A stretch of 64,000 nucleotides of DNA from Serendipita indica DSM 11827 (lineage: Eukaryota; Basidiomycota; Agaricomycetes; Sebacinales; Serendipitaceae), in contig CAJVGD010000002.1 of the NCBI GenBank assembly GCA_910890315.1, positions 310,001-374,000 of the forward strand, given 5' to 3'. Below are positions 47,086 through 58,129 of the stretch, piece by piece. How positions within the stretch are numbered: position 1 is the first letter of the stretch; each line of letters opens with the position of its first letter. Made by a program: the position numbers and the translations under genes. The notes under the pieces are model-generated. The model saw nothing but the letters and a program-made list of their open reading frames with translations. It was not told where the DNA came from and searched no databases.

Positions 47086-47188
47086 GAGGCAGACCACAGC
47101 TCACCAAAGAAAACGGTCAAACACAGTGAAATGAATCAAATCGATTTACACTTCCTCGATGGCGTTTGACGCTCTCTCCAGGCTCCGT
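46935..47188 (-). repeat. Right arm of the inverted repeat
   Basis: Reverse complement of 40,322-40,570. It includes the real 3' end of the intact thioesterase gene, so this is likely the original copy and the left arm the derived one. Confidence 0.8.
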
Positions 47189-47935
47189 TCAATTGCAGCT
47201 GCAAACCGGGATGGTGGGCCATCCCTGGCCTTTCGCAGATTATCATAGTCGTACCAGACACAAACCGCGTTTGATTCTGTTACGACGCGCTCCTGCGCAT
47301 TGGAATATGCAATTGAATGCATGAGGAGGTGCGCTGGGTCCGGTGGATTCGGCATAAATCTATGAGCAATGAGAAGCTTGAGAGCTATGTCAGAGATGAG
47401 ATTCGGAATCAGACAACTCGACATACTGTGTCAGGATAGGTGACCGGTCTCTGCTGAACGGTCAATCAGGTATCAGAGCCATGAGCCACGAACTTGCCTT
47501 GAAGTCCAAGTCTATCTTCTTCAGGATGAGACTAATGCCTTTCCCTTGCAACAGGTCTCGTGCGCCTTGTTCACCTCCGACCTCGAGTGCGACCTCATGC
47601 AGCCAGCGCATACGGCCCTATTATTGGTCAAACCAGTTTTGGTAGTGAAGTGGTTGCCCTTACTGATTCAAAGAAGCGCACTGAATAAACTTCAGTATGA
47701 GGTTCCGAATAGTATTCGCGGCGAGGACGTACAGTAACGGACATTGTTCACGTGTCTAAGCGAATATTAGTCTACTTTTATGACATCTTGGTACTTGCTG
47801 AAAGGAATCCAAATCTCCCCAAACCACGGGCTGCTCCCAAAACGAGAGTGGATCGAATTTATGCCTAAGTGCATGTCGACGACCAGCTTTTGAGAGTTCT
47901 GTGAGCACACAGAGTGGCCTTCTCATTTTATCCAT
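47146..47935 (-). CDS. Hotdog-fold (4HBT) acyl-CoA thioesterase-like protein
   Basis: Five exons give MDKMRRPLCVLTELSKAG, then FWEQPVVWGDLDSFQHVNNVRYLRFFESGRMRWLHEVALEVGG spread over introns, then GKGISLILKKIDLDFK, RPVTYPDTALKLLIAHRF, QERVVTESNAVCVWYDYDNLRK and a C-terminus RASNAIEEV. The D-x-x-x-H-V-N-N-V-x-Y motif and the RPVTYPDT strand are the 4HBT family pattern; fungal relatives are probable mitochondrial thioesterases. Two of the introns appear to use GC donors (CA/GCAAGT and AAG/GCAAGT). Its last codons lie in the right inverted-repeat arm, and a truncated copy of them sits in the left arm. The start is the first Met of an open exon; the mitochondrial location is only a guess. Confidence 0.75.
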
Positions 47936-48104
47936 TTTCTGGGCCTTGCAATCCGGTCACGAGGTCGCTGAGTTGCGGGCCTTTGTTTGTCTCCATTCCT
48001 TTCCCCTCCACCACTTTCTCGTCCAGGCGACGTCGTCTTTATCACCTTTTTATTCTCTACATTACTTCATACGGGCTGTGCCTATAGTTTTCTTAACGTT
48101 CACC

Positions 48105-49690
48105 ATGCAACTCATGCCCCAACTTGTCTCGCTGCTCGCTGCCCTCTGCGTCTTTGAGCCCAATGCTGTTTTTGCCCTCCCTGTTCATCCTGGGCAAGTC
48201 GCTTTTGCAATCCGTGACGCTCTTGTACCCAACGCTTTCCCTGGACACTCTGGTTTGCGCGTCTACCGTCGTCTCTTCGCTCAACGCCGGGTACGTCTTC
48301 ACCCGATGTTGATACCCATCATCCTCTGACCACCCCAGTAGCATCGTTCACGTGGCGTCAAAACGCACACGAGCAAACGCAGCTTACTGAACGGTGCATT
48401 GTCCATCGACAGTCCATTGGGCGTTGTCGGCCGGGTCGTTGGCTCTGACGCCAGCAAGTCGGTAGTCATCAATGTTCCCCGAAATCATCGTACCAAAGTA
48501 CCAAGAAACTTCTACACTTTGCCCTTCATGCGCGTTACTCACCAGTTTGTCGAACGAGGCTTCACCCCGGATGGCGTTCCAGGAGTGATCGACATTATGG
48601 TATTCAGTCCAATCTTGCATCCAAATCTTGCTGACGCACATACCAGAGCCCGTCAGTAGACGATCCTGCTGGCCAGCGACTTGCCTCGCTCTCTATCGCG
48701 TCCACGCCATCTGAGGCAAACCAGTTTGTGCTCAATGCGTCTGGTGTCAACGCAACTACCGTCTATCTCGTCGTCAACAATCATCTGTCGCTGTTAGACC
48801 GGTCCCTTGCTGTACGACTCGAAGTCCCCGTCTACGATCAATCACACGCGGCGTACGTCTCCTACTGTGCAACTTTCGACATGACCCAGGCCAGCCCATT
48901 GATGGTCGCCGAGTGCTATCCTAAGGGCATTAGTGATCACAACAGCCAGCTGTTCTCGTATGCCACAGACACAGGAGTTGTCAAACCTCTCTGGCTCTCT
49001 TCCGCCTTCACACAGGACTCTCCCTCCTACTCCAATGCGACTGCGATGCAGCAGTCGGCTCCTGCTGCCGAAACGGCACACTCTGATGCCGACGGATCCC
49101 CCGACGACACGAATTCTCCCCAGAACGTTGCTCTCATCTTCACTCCTGAACTTGACAATACTGTTCCCGTTGTCAACGCACACGCATCCTCGCTTCCAAG
49201 TACTTCCTCTGGGGCCGCAGCCGCAGAGGAACCTCTCGGAGAACCGAGCTCAACTGAGGACGTAGTGCCTACACCGACAGAGAGCGAGTCGACTGAAGAT
49301 GCACCCTCTTCACCTTCAGACCTCGTAGAAGAGGTGATGCCCAGTCCAACGATGTCGCTCATCGTTTTCGTCGGCAGCGCGAACGAGGCAGGGTCCGAAT
49401 CGACTGAAACAGCAGCCACGCCTACCGACTCGGAAGTTGCCATGTCTACACCTACAGATTCTACTTCACTCAAGAAGCGACAGGCTGATGAGAAGCCTGA
49501 TTGGGAAGACGACACTGGGAGCTCCCAGGACGAAGACGGCGTCACAGAGGGCTGCTCTTCAGGACCCCAGGGTAATGACTCGTCTATCGATGAAGAGAAT
49601 GTAGAGACTGGCGCTGATATGCGAGATCTTGACACTGGGTACAGTTGGCGATTCACGGCTCGGAGCGCGGAGAACGATCTTGTACGCTAG
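48105..49690 (+). CDS. Secreted Ser/Thr-rich protein of unknown function
   Basis: Signal peptide (MQLMPQLVSLLAALCVFEPNAVFA) followed by a basic linker and, after an intron near 48,290-48,344, a conserved-looking domain (LNGALSIDSPLGVVGRVVG, FVERGFTPDGVPGVIDIM). A second intron (~48,600-48,646) joins SPSVDDPAGQRLASLSIAST and NASGVNATTVYLVVNNHLSLLDRSL, a part with N-glycosylation sites (NAS, NAT). The C-terminal ~200 residues are low-complexity Ser/Thr/Pro/Glu with repeated TPTDS- and ESTED-like stretches and end in an acidic tail without a membrane anchor. No family recognised; likely a wall or extracellular glycoprotein. Confidence 0.6.
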
Positions 49691-49809
49691 AAAACTGTAT
49701 TTGTAGTGAATCCTAGTTGTATTGAGCCCGTTAACAGTGACTACAATTGGAGCAATGACAGCCGAAGTTTGGAGACAGGGCCGGCCATTTCATCTTGGTC
49801 CCCTCTACC

Positions 49810-52800
49810 ATGACCACGCTCGACGATGCGAGCGGTCAGCGTCAAAATGGGAGTTCGAACAGTGTGAATAACGGAAAGAATGAAGGAAGATCGCTTCCAG
49901 AGCGATCTCGGACGTTGTCAAACTCTGAAATGCAGCGAGACAAGAATTCGAGGCTTGGAGGGCTTCAGCACGCAGACACTGCGCCCATCGGAACATCTCC
50001 TACGGGCATGTCCAGCCCTTCTGGCGCCCCTCTCAAGGCTGGAGCGTATGCAACGTCGCGCTCCGAGGACGGCCACTCGTCTACGAGAAGTCATTCGAAT
50101 CAGGACCCAATGCCGCCACCTCCAACGCCATCAACGAATCAAGTTCTCTGTGCGTCGTGTGGAAACGTCGTCGCTGGCCAGTTTGTTCGCGCGCTCGGTG
50201 TCGTCTTCCACAAAGCATGCTTCACCTGCAAAGTATGCTAGCGGCTTGTTTTACGCGCCAAGAGTTGCTTGCTAATCGCTCCCAGGACTGCAACTCACCT
50301 GTTGCGCAAAAGTTCTTCCCAGTCGACGGCCCTGATGGCCGCCCGTATCCCCTGTGTGAGGTGAGGTCGTTTGACCCAAGTCGTTTGCACTTTCGCTCAC
50401 AATTGGCCTTGATTGTGCAATGACAGACCGACTACTTTAGACGGCTGGGATTACTCTGTGCCAACTGTGGGATGGCCCTCCGAGGCAGCTACATCACAGC
50501 ATGCCGTCAGTTCCATCTATCGTCATGTGCGAAACACAAAGGCTCACGAGCTTCTCAAACAGAAAAGAAATATCACATAGAACATTTCGTGTGTTCGATC
50601 CCGACATGTTCAGTGAGCCAGCCGCACACAGAACCTGAAACGCCGCGCTCATCCATCACGTACAGACAGTGTTCGGCCCCTCGGACTCGTACTACGAACA
50701 TGAAGACTCTGTATACTGTCATTTTCACTACAGTACCCGTTTCGCCACCAAGTGTGCTGGCTGCAATACTGCGATTTTGAAGCAGTTCGTCGAGGTAAAC
50801 CGCAATATGAAAGAGGACTGCTACCATCCCGAATGTCAGTTTATTTTCTAGTCGCATGGCCAGCCTATTGAATCTCTCACAGGTTATCTTTGCCACAAGT
50901 TTTGGTAGATGTCACGCCCCTAAAGTTTGGATCTATAAGCTGACTGCCCTACAGGAATGTCAAGCTGTATGCTGGCCCGAGACCAAGCAGCTCAGCGCTT
51001 GAGTACGGCTCCGAGAATACGCATTCAGAAGACGCCGAGCCCCTTTGGAGGGAAGAGGAGCAACGAGAAAGTGCTCAGTCCATCCGAGCGAAACAAAATC
51101 GGATGGAACAACAAGTAAATAGTATCTGGACGTGAGTTCTTCACTCGTTTCGACATATTCGTTGTCGGCTAACAATTGCAGGATCCTGTCCTCATTTGAA
51201 GAGTCGAGCGCGGCTTGCATTTCAGACATGTTGCGGCATGTGAGTGACGGAGAATATCTGGATGCTGTTCGGGATGCGGAGCGTTTCATCCTCCATGTCG
51301 AGGTACTGTTCGCTGCTATTGACGATTTGGAATTCTGCTTTGCCATCCGAAACCTCAAGGGTGCGCTGAATATTCCAAGATTGAGCGTGCCTTCTGATCT
51401 CGATTGTAGGCATGTCTCACGTCCGAGAAGCGAGGGTTCTCTGCAAAAAGACAGTCGACCTTTTCACACTTCTCCAACAACCAAACAAGAACCAAGGAGG
51501 CATGACGCAAGAGCTCTTAGCACTCGTGACTGGGCTCGCACACTATCTCAAGGTGCTCATCCGGATAGCCCTAACAGCAGCCCTCAAACTTGACCGTGAA
51601 CATGGAAAAGAGGATTCGATACCCCTCTTCCTCGATAGCCTCAACTCGTTGCTAATGCATCGTGGTAGCACTGCTGCTCGCCGATTGATGGATCCCCAGA
51701 AAGCAACGGAGAGTGGGGTCAGCGGTGAAGGAATCACTGCGACTCGAAACGTCGCCTTTGGATACAAGAGTTTGGCGCCGGAATATGCGGGAGAGTCTCC
51801 GTTCTGGCCCTTGGCAAACGGCAGACCACCTCTCCAAATCATGCCCCTTTCCGAAACTTGCCTTGGATGCAAGACGACGATTGAAGAGGACTGCGTGCGC
51901 TTGGGGACATTTCAAAGGTGGCATACGCACTGCGTCAAATGTAATCAATGTGGCAAGGCGGCAGGAGAACCTCTTCCGCCACCAAAACCACGGACTAATG
52001 ACGAAAAGGAGGCTGGCGTTCGACCATCGGCGACTCGAAGACCACCAGCCTCTACCGAAGAGTTCCTCTTCGACCTCCCAGATGGCGCGCCTGCCCCTCC
52101 ACAACCTGCTGGAAGCCTCCTTGATCCCGCTGAATTTATCACTGAGGTACCCGTGGCTATCTGGTGTCTCGACCATCGTCGGGTCATCTCAATCGGTGGC
52201 ATGCAGCCCGTCACACGACTGGAGCAGTATTCCTATCTTCTTAATGTGAGGCTGCGCAAACTTTACAACCAGTTGAAGAAGCATGGTATAATACCCGAAA
52301 TGCCAGGTATGCTAGTTGGCATGTGTATACGCATGTATGCTAAATACCTTTAGCCGCAACAGAAGCGGAACGACGCGCTCGACGAGAATCGTCCCAAATT
52401 ACTCCCGTACGATCGGTTCACCATCTTGATCGAAAACTTTCGGCGACGTCAAGAATTCCCAAACGATCGACCATCATCGAGAGTGCTCCTGGCAGCGTGG
52501 CTCAGATGGCAATGGCATCATCCCAACGGCCTTCAGAATCACAAAGGCCAAGCCAACCAGTGAGCCAGTCGCCGGCTTCTAGGGGTCCGCCACATGTTCC
52601 TACACGACAGTCGACTATACCTTCTCCATCGGTATCTGGGACTAGTCCATCCTCTCCTCACGGCCCTCAGGCACCATATCCCTTGGCTCAAAGGCCTGGA
52701 ATACCTCACACCAATACTCAAGTACACATTATGGATCATCCACCCCCGCCTCAGGCGCAGTCGTACATTCTACCGCCAGATCCTGCAGCGGAGGACGGCA

Positions 52801-54355
52801 TCACTTTAGCGGATATACCCCAATTTATTGAGGCTACGCAAAATAAGTCACTGCCAAGTATGCGTGGTCGACCGCATGTAGCAGAGCTCGCGCCTCCGGA
52901 ACTACTACTCATCAAGTATGCAGCGCTCCTCATCATCGCAAAATCCCAGCTTGGAGATCCTAGCCTCGTAGAGGAGATGATCGAATTCTTGGAAGCGAAA
53001 AAAGGCGGCTTTTGGAACAAATGGTTCAATAAGGGCGACAAAAAGAATATGAAGAAGAAAGGCAAGGGGCTCATTAAAGATCAAATAGAAAACTTACTTT
53101 TTGGTAGGCATGTTCCGCATCCCATTGGAACTCTTGGCCGAACGAGAAGGAGTCGACTCGATGCTTGGAGCTGCGAGCGTCCCGTTACGTGTACCGAGCT
53201 TTATTGATGACATTGTCTCTGCAATGAAGCAAATGGGTGCGTCCGAGTACCTCTATCAGAAGCTTTTCCTGACCTGAAAACGTTTAGACATGTCCATTGA
53301 AGGTATATTCAGAAAGAATGGCAATATTCGACGCATGAATCAGGACATCGAATCATTGGACAGGGACCCCGCATCGGTGGACTTCTCTCAAGATAATCCA
53401 GTGCAACTCGCTGCTTTATTGAAACGCTTCCTTCGCGATTTGCCAGATCCACTGCTTACCTATAAGCTTCATCGCTTATGGATAATGACTCAGAGTGAGT
53501 CTACCTCTAGATAGTGACAGTACATCTACTTACTGTGCTACAGATGTATCGGACGTTCGCGAGCGTGCGCGGCTGTTGCATATGGTCATGCTCTTGCTCC
53601 CAAGATATCACAGAGACACCCTCGAAGTGTTGCTTGTGTTCCTCAAGTGGGTGGCGTCCTTTTCCCATGTCGATGAGGAGACTGGCAGCAAGATGGATTT
53701 GGAGAACCTGGCGACTGTCATTACACCGAGTATTCTCAAGGCTAATAAGCGCGACGGAATGCACGATGAAAGCTTCCCTGGCATTCGTGTCGTCAAGGAA
53801 CTACTCGAAGTGCAAGACGAACTATACCTGGTGCCAGAGGAATTCATTCCCCTCATACACGACCAAAACTACTTCCTTGGGTCTCTCGAGCAGCCCCGAG
53901 AGCTGCTGAAGAAAATAGACACGTTCCTTAGATTGCGCCATGGACCATCAAGTATGCCAATGAACCGGCCTTCAGCGTCCAACGGTACTGGGTACCAGGA
54001 AAACCCATCGTCTGGCTTCCATCACCCCCCCAACAACTATGTGAATGGCTCTCAGCAATACGAGCGACCAGGAACGGCACCACACCCATCAGAGTACGCA
54101 TCGAAATCGCTTCCACCCCACCCAGGGCTCGTTCACCAGCCGTTCTCCTCTCCTCATCCTACATCGAGAATGCAAGACTATGCGGGCACGCCACAAAGAC
54201 CGAGTTTGGATGCGCAATGGGCACCTCCATCCATCCCGAGCAGCGACTCTAGACGAGACTCGCCAAGATCGCGGCCCAGCTCTTTCCTACGTCCAAGTGA
54301 CAGTTCGCTCCCAAGTTCATACTCTTCTACCAGAAATTCGCCAATCGGTCAATGA
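49810..54355 (+). CDS. LIM-domain Rho GTPase-activating protein (Lrg1-like)
   Basis: A Rho-GAP with N-terminal LIM zinc fingers, the architecture of yeast Lrg1, which acts on Rho1 in cell-wall control. Disordered N-terminus, then LIM 1 (LCASCGNVVAGQFV, HKACFTCKDCN), LIM 2 (LLCANCGMALRGSYI, KYHIEHFVCS) and a third LIM-like unit (KCAGCNTAILKQFVEV, CYHPEC). A further zinc motif is ETCLGCKTTI with HTHCVKCNQCG. The RhoGAP domain has PLELLAEREG, the arginine finger in EGIFRKNGN, the Lys motif LKRFLRDLPDPLL, and NLATVITPSIL. The C-terminus is Pro/Ser-rich. About ten introns. ATG 49,810 is the first in frame with the LIM part. It is convergent with the MAP kinase. Confidence 0.88.
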
Positions 54356-54615
54356 AATTGGAGGCAATATACTCCGTCCAGTCGTTTTCCATGGACTATC
54401 TCCACTCGATTTGTATACCATGCGCATTTCTTTTTCCGTTGCTTCATAGGCTCGACGAAACCGCCTTTTGGGGTGATTTTATCGCGCAAGTTGTATATTA
54501 GACCCTCCAGGAATATAACGCATACCAATCAATCATGAAAGACAGTTTCTATCAACTCTATATGGCGTGGATACAAGTAATCTATCAGAGGGTCATATTA
54601 TTTCATAAACTAGAT

Positions 54616-57129
54616 TTAACGTAGTTCAGATGGCGGGCTTGATGGAGGAGCATCGGCACCACCGGTCTTCTGAGCACCAATGAACCTGCCAATAGGTGCC
54701 ACGGCTGAAAGCCCACCGGGACGTGCCCCATTCTCGTGAATAGAGACGGTAGACAGTGTTCTGAGATGTCTAAAGTGGCTGCCATCGGCCATGGACGGCA
54801 TTCTAGATCGCACGGGGACAGCGACTGACGGCGTCGGATCGTCCGTCTCGTCTAGAACCGGGAAATATGCGAGCATGGACGTTTGAGAAGCATTGCCACC
54901 AGCGCTGGACACGACGGGGGAGTACTGAGGTCCGCCAAAGATGGCGCTGGATCTCCTGCTGAACGTTGCAAATGGATCCGGGTGTTGGGAAACCTTGCGT
55001 GGGCGCGGGATAGCAACGCCGGTGGATTCACGTTGAATTGACGCGATAGAGGACCGGCGTGATGTTTCCGGACGAGAAATAACAGCTGGCGGCGGTTCCA
55101 ATGAGATAGTCTCGGTAGCACCGGCTGGCTGGGTAACAAGGGTCTCCTGGGTTTCTAGTTTCCCCTGCTGTGCTTCCTCCGGTTCCGCCTCCTCTGGGAT
55201 TGGTTCTGCGAGGATAGGAACATGGGAATGCAGAGGAGCCACTGGCGACACCGATACAGAGTTCTCTCCCAGAGAGCGCACTTGTGATCGGTAATCCTTG
55301 GAGCTTGTCAGATCGTCCTCACGATCTAGCAAGATGACTATACCTGTATCTCAGCCCATATAGCTTCACGAAACTGCCCGAGAGTCTCCAAGCCTTCTAT
55401 CTCCTTCCAGCGAGTAAATGGTTGGGGAGATCCGTTCATCTCCTCTTCCTCTGGGTCGTAGAATGCCGCCAGCCATGGGTGTTCCATGGCGTCTGCGGCC
55501 GTAATCCGTCGTTCTGGTTCATAGCACAACATCCGATTGAGGAGATCCAAGGCTGTCAAAGTATTTAGAAAAGCACACAGCCCAACATGGAGCGTCACCT
55601 TCGTCGTTTGCTTTTGCGAACTTGAACGGCCTTGCCTTGTAGGTGGCTAGGCTACGGACGTATTTGCGAGCCTATTCGAGTTAGATCAGGCTACGCGTGA
55701 CTCGTAAGTACATACCCTTCCTCTCGCTATTCTTTTGATTATCGCCTCAGATGGTGTTCCTGTAAATGGTGAGCTGAATTATGACTCGAGCTATTTGCCT
55801 ACCTAGATACTCAAAGATGCATTTGAGTTGATCGACATAGCTAGGAGAAGTCAGCGACGGCAGGGAAGAGGACCACACTCACTCCTTTCCGGGAAAGATT
55901 GGTTTTCCGCTCAAGAGCTCTCCCAAGATGCATCCAACAGACCAAACGTCGACTGAGAAGTGTCAAAATGAACAAAATATATCGTAGTGCACTCACTCGA
56001 CTCGTCATAGCTTTCAAAACCTAGCATGAGCTCCGGTGCTCGGTACCATCTATTTCTTTGTCAACCCTGATTTCGGTCGTACCTCTTACCTACCGAGTAG
56101 CGACGTATTCTGTCATTTGTGTGACCTTTTCTGACCCGTCCACCATGTACTTTTCAAACCCTCGAGCGAGTCCAAAGTCGCATATCCGAACTTCGCAGGT
56201 TGAGTTGACTAGGATGTTACCCGGCTTGAGGTCTCGATGAATTACGTTGCATTTATGGATAAAGTTTATTGCTAACAGCCTGTGAGCATGGGTACTGCAC
56301 AATAGATAGACGTACCACTCAGAATTTGATAAGTAAAGTACGCGATATGATCCGTGGAGAGGTCTTGACCGGAACGAATAATTTGATGCAGATCGGCTGG
56401 TAACGTTGAGTCTATTGAATAGTTGAAGACGAGGAGCACGTACCTTCCATTGGCTAGGGGCACGCACGTCAGATGACTTTCAGAACGAACGCTTGCGTAC
56501 CTCCATGAAAATATAACTAGGGACGGGTCGAGAATGATATAATCGTTAAAAGGTACATACATCTCTTGCGAATCCCTGGACAGGCAGTCCAAATCTATTA
56601 GGCCAGTAACCTGGAACGAGTTAAATGTGCCGATACATAATCTCCATACATACATTTGGGTGTGTCTGGAAATGTCGCAGAAGAGTAATTTCGCGTAAAA
56701 CACGTCTCGCAAGCTGGGGCTAGACTCTGAGAATCAGCGGGGGGTGTCTGGATGCACAGAAGCAGCGTTTGCCTTTTCGTAGACGCGATTAATCTGCTTG
56801 ATCGCGACGTGTTCTCCGGATATAGTGTCCTGTGCGCTGACGACCTGCGTGATTATTGTGAGCTGGGCCACTGGTGGTGATAAGAAAATACAACGAACTG
56901 CACCAAATGCGCCGATTCCCATCTGCCTCACGAGTTTCCAGCGGTTCTCTACGGTGAATTTGCGGCCCATCGAGTCAAACGAGTGATATCCGTGCAGAGG
57001 GAGAGTGGCCTTTAGCTCGCGCGTCCTCCTGCGGCCTCTAATCTCGTCCGGCGGAGGACTGTGAGGTGCACTTTCTGAATTTCCATTTATTTCTGCGGAT
57101 GGAGACGAGTCGCTAGGAGGAGCACTCAT
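54616..57129 (-). CDS. Slt2/Mpk1-type MAP kinase with long C-terminal tail
   Basis: ERK-type kinase of the cell-wall integrity cascade by its TEY loop. Gly-loop [21 protein letters not shown] (catalytic Lys), then after introns [64 protein letters not shown] and [17 protein letters not shown], which is the Slt2 pattern (TEY with YVATRWYRAPE). A common-docking-like acidic patch is not evident. The tail of ~240 residues ([12 protein letters not shown]... to SELR) is Ser/Pro-rich and longer than in Slt2. At least nine introns; one exon of only 10 nt (56,444-56,453, CCAATGGAAG) is needed to recover EPMEADL. Start at MSAPPSDSS, 60 bp from the divergent p24 gene. Confidence 0.85.
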
Positions 57130-57189
57130 TTTTGTGCAAAGCCGGTGGTGTCCAAGACTTGTCCACGTTTGTCTTGTATAATTTCTGCA
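57130..57189. promoter_or_regulatory. Short divergent promoter between the MAP kinase and p24 genes
   Basis: The two start codons face away from each other 60 bp apart, so both promoters must lie within or overlap this gap. Inferred from geometry; no motif claimed. Confidence 0.45.
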
Positions 57190-58089
57190 ATGCGGCTCGT
57201 GTCTGTGATTGGCATTCTGCTCGCAGCGACGCTTCATGTCTTTGGATTGCACTTCTATCTCGATTCCGACGAGGAACGCTGTTTCATCGAGGAGCTACCG
57301 AGCGGGACAATCGTCGAGGGTCAGCGATTCCCTTTGCGCGTCTATCATGGTCTAATCACATTCAAAAGGACACTACAAGGCGCTAGAATGGAAGGCAGAC
57401 GAGAACAAATACATCCTCAATCCAGAAATTGGGCTCAATATCGAGGTTGATGTGCGTGGCAGTCGCCCAGGGCGTCAGTACGTTGCTGATCTATCTTGTC
57501 TTGGTGCATATAGGAAGTTGCGACTGGAGACAGTGTCGTCAAGACTCTGGGTCCGCCAGAGGGCAAGTTTACCTTTACCTCGCATGAAGCAGGCGACCAT
57601 ACCATTTGCCTCTCGACTAACCAGACGAGCGGATGGTTCAGTAGCTCTCATATACGACTCTACTTGGACATTGCCGTTGGAGCTGCCCGCCATGATGTCG
57701 AAAAGGACAGGGCACACGCCAACAAGCTCTCAGACAAGCTACGAGAGCTCAACGACAAGCTCGACGGCATTCGACGGGAGCAACAGGTGTGTTTAAAATC
57801 ACTTCAATCTAATCTCACTGACGCCCCGACACAGTACCAACGAGAACGAGAGGCTCAATTCCGCAACCTCTCTGAATCCGTCAATGCAAAAGCAATGTGG
57901 TATATGCTCATCCAAGCCTGTGTCCTTGTCGTCACGGTATGCATACCCGTACATCGGCGCATTCTCCCAGCTGACTCTGTCTTAGTGCTACTGGCAACTT
58001 CGGTTCCTACGCGTATGTCCATCCTATGAGCCCAGAATGACATCTGACGTCCCCTATAGTACTTCTTCGCAGACAGAAAGGGATTATAG
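57190..58089 (+). CDS. p24/TMED cargo receptor (Erp1/alpha-like)
   Basis: A type I membrane protein of ER-Golgi COPII/COPI vesicles. Signal peptide (MRLVSVIGILLAATLHVFG), then LHFYLDSDEERCFIEELPSGTIVEG, the start of a GOLD domain with the family's first cysteine. The second cysteine is in HTICLSTN. The coiled-coil (DKLRELNDKLDGIRREQQ) comes before LNA-like NAKAMWYMLIQACVLVVTCYW, the single membrane span, and the cytosolic tail RFLRYFFADRKGL. Its FF motif and the Arg-Lys at -4/-3 (RKGL) would serve COPII and COPI sorting. Four introns, the last splitting the tail. The FIEELP opening fits the alpha subfamily (Erp1/5/6, TMED4/9). Convergent with the next gene (40 bp). Confidence 0.88.
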
Positions 58090-58129
58090 ATCAACTAGTG
58101 TATCTATTCGTAATATAGGTTTCGCTCCC

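Noticed and set aside
49027-49656. 209-residue open frame antisense to the Ser/Thr-rich secreted protein
   Set aside because: Ser/Thr/Glu-rich coding sequence commonly leaves an open antisense frame; the plus-strand reading has a signal peptide and exon structure.
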